In this document: positions 63,480 to 64,000 of the stretch, piece by piece
How the letters are laid out: each line of letters begins with the position of its first letter
Position numbering within the stretch: position 1 is the first letter of the stretch
From: Achromobacter pulmonis
GTDB taxonomy: Bacteria; Pseudomonadota; Gammaproteobacteria; Burkholderiales; Burkholderiaceae_B
NCBI RefSeq assembly: GCF_902859765.1
Contig: NZ_CADIJV010000007.1
Coordinates: 1 to 64,000 of the forward strand
DNA: 64,000 nucleotides
Direction: 5' to 3'
Translations under genes and position numbers: made by a program
Notes under the pieces: generated by a model
What the model was told of the DNA's origin: nothing
Database searches by the model: none
The model's input: only the letters and a program-made list of their open reading frames with translations

Positions 63480-64000
63480 GGAGCCGGGCCGCCCAGGAAT
63501 CCCCGCACCGCCTCGGCAAACAGCGCCGGCTGGTCATCGTGGACATAATGGCCGGCGTCCGCGATCTCGACCGATCGAATACGCGGATTGAGATCACACA
63601 TACGCCGCACCATATCGGGCTGCAAGTAGTCCGTCCGGCCGCCGCGCGCCACCAAGGTGTCGCACGCAATCGCCTGCACGCATGGCTCCAAGTCAACGAC
63701 GCGCGCGGGGTCCGGGTTCAATCGGGTTGCGGCGATGCCCGCGTGATCGTAGCGCCAGGTAAAGCCGCCATCCGCGGCCGGCTTGAGCATGCTGGTCAAA
63801 CGCTGCTGGCGCGCGGCTTCACTGACTGAAGGTCGCAATGCGCGCATGAATGCCGCGGCCTCGTCCCATGAAGCGAACCGCTCGGGCGTGGCCTGAAGCT
63901 CCTGGCAGATGCGCGAGGCCCCCGCGCTGACTTCAAAGGCCCCCGGACCCGCGTCTTCGATGACCAATCGACGGACCCGCTGCGGGTGTCTCGCCGCGAA
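63437..64000 (-). CDS. Alpha/beta hydrolase (5' part outside window)
   Basis: The C-terminal 187 residues are visible and the reading frame stays open to the right edge (FAARHPQRVRRLVIEDAGPG). It has the segment with the acid residue (DTLVARGGRTDYLQPDMV) and the catalytic His (DAGHYVHDDQPALFAEAV) of the fold. The nucleophile elbow lies outside the window. Convergent with the Bug gene and overlapping its end by 43 bp. Possible substrates are esters or enol-lactones of an aromatic or carboxylate pathway. Confidence 0.85.
   Translation of the reverse strand, partial: FAARHPQRVRRLVIEDAGPGAFEVSAGASRICQELQATPERFASWDEAAAFMRALRPSVSEAARQQRLTSMLKPAADGGFTWRYDHAGIAATRLNPDPARVVDLEPCVQAIACDTLVARGGRTDYLQPDMVRRMCDLNPRIRSVEIADAGHYVHDDQPALFAEAVRGFLGGPAPYPPRSAGSVARTF

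Overview
The window is high-GC DNA whose gene content points to a betaproteobacterium of the Alcaligenaceae, most likely Bordetella or Achromobacter. The main clues are two orphan Bug/TctC-type solute-binding proteins, a TRAP transporter, a giant FhaB-like two-partner-secretion (TPS) exoprotein, and the dense packing of catabolic genes with dedicated regulators. No rRNA, tRNA, CRISPR array or insertion sequence was seen.

Region 1 (1-10584, minus): the 5' 10.6 kb of a hybrid NRPS-PKS that runs off the left edge. The order is formyltransferase, C-lobe-only condensation remnant, adenylation domain (by-eye specificity code reads as glycine) with an embedded methyltransferase, PCP, KS, malonyl-type AT, DH, ER, KR. 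A stand-alone 4'-phosphopantetheinyl transferase at 17786-18445 is a candidate activator.

Region 2 (11063-16865, plus): a catabolic operon, divergent from the megasynthase, with an SCP2-like thiolase, an acyl-CoA ligase and a complete TRAP transporter (P, Q, M). It is followed by a convergent PAS-LuxR regulator. The divergent promoter region carries two copies of ACGTAT-N4-ATACGT spaced 22 bp centre to centre.

Region 3 (17786-28467): the PPTase, an acetyl-CoA acetyltransferase, a DUF4168 protein, a TTG-start GST, a YadG/YadH-like ABC exporter (minus), then a PAS histidine kinase and NarL-type regulator directly upstream of a cyanate uptake and cyanase operon (cynA-cynB-cynD-cynS). A perfect 7-6-7 inverted repeat lies between the regulator and cynA.

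Region 4 (28501-30443, minus): pyridoxal kinase and a RES/Xre-type toxin-antitoxin pair with overlapping start and stop codons.

Region 5 (30340-54990, minus): a 24-kb cell-surface locus. The regulatory genes come first: an STN-domain sensor without a barrel, an ECF sigma factor and a FecR anti-sigma factor (a VreA-VreI-VreR-like set). Then come a 4227-residue TPS exoprotein, its TpsB transporter, an unusual ExbB fused to DUF2341 and LamG domains, ExbD, TonB, a large porin, a coiled-coil periplasmic protein, a YbjN protein and a PpiC-type isomerase. The sensor gene is preceded by three 7-bp repeats with 11-bp period and a -10 exactly 10 bp further on, the architecture of a PhoB-activated promoter. 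From memory, this arrangement resembles the Pseudomonas aeruginosa PUMA3/pdt locus. I infer a phosphate-starvation-induced surface system. A frameshifted fragment of a second tpsA gene lies just upstream of the control region.

Region 6 (55136-64000): a small secreted protein and a probable operon (Bug protein, GST, class II aldolase, HTH-cupin regulator, cupin). Then follow an FAD monooxygenase divergent from a LysR gene, a GntR regulator followed by a second Bug protein with two FadR-type operators between them, and the 3' part of an alpha/beta hydrolase cut by the right edge.
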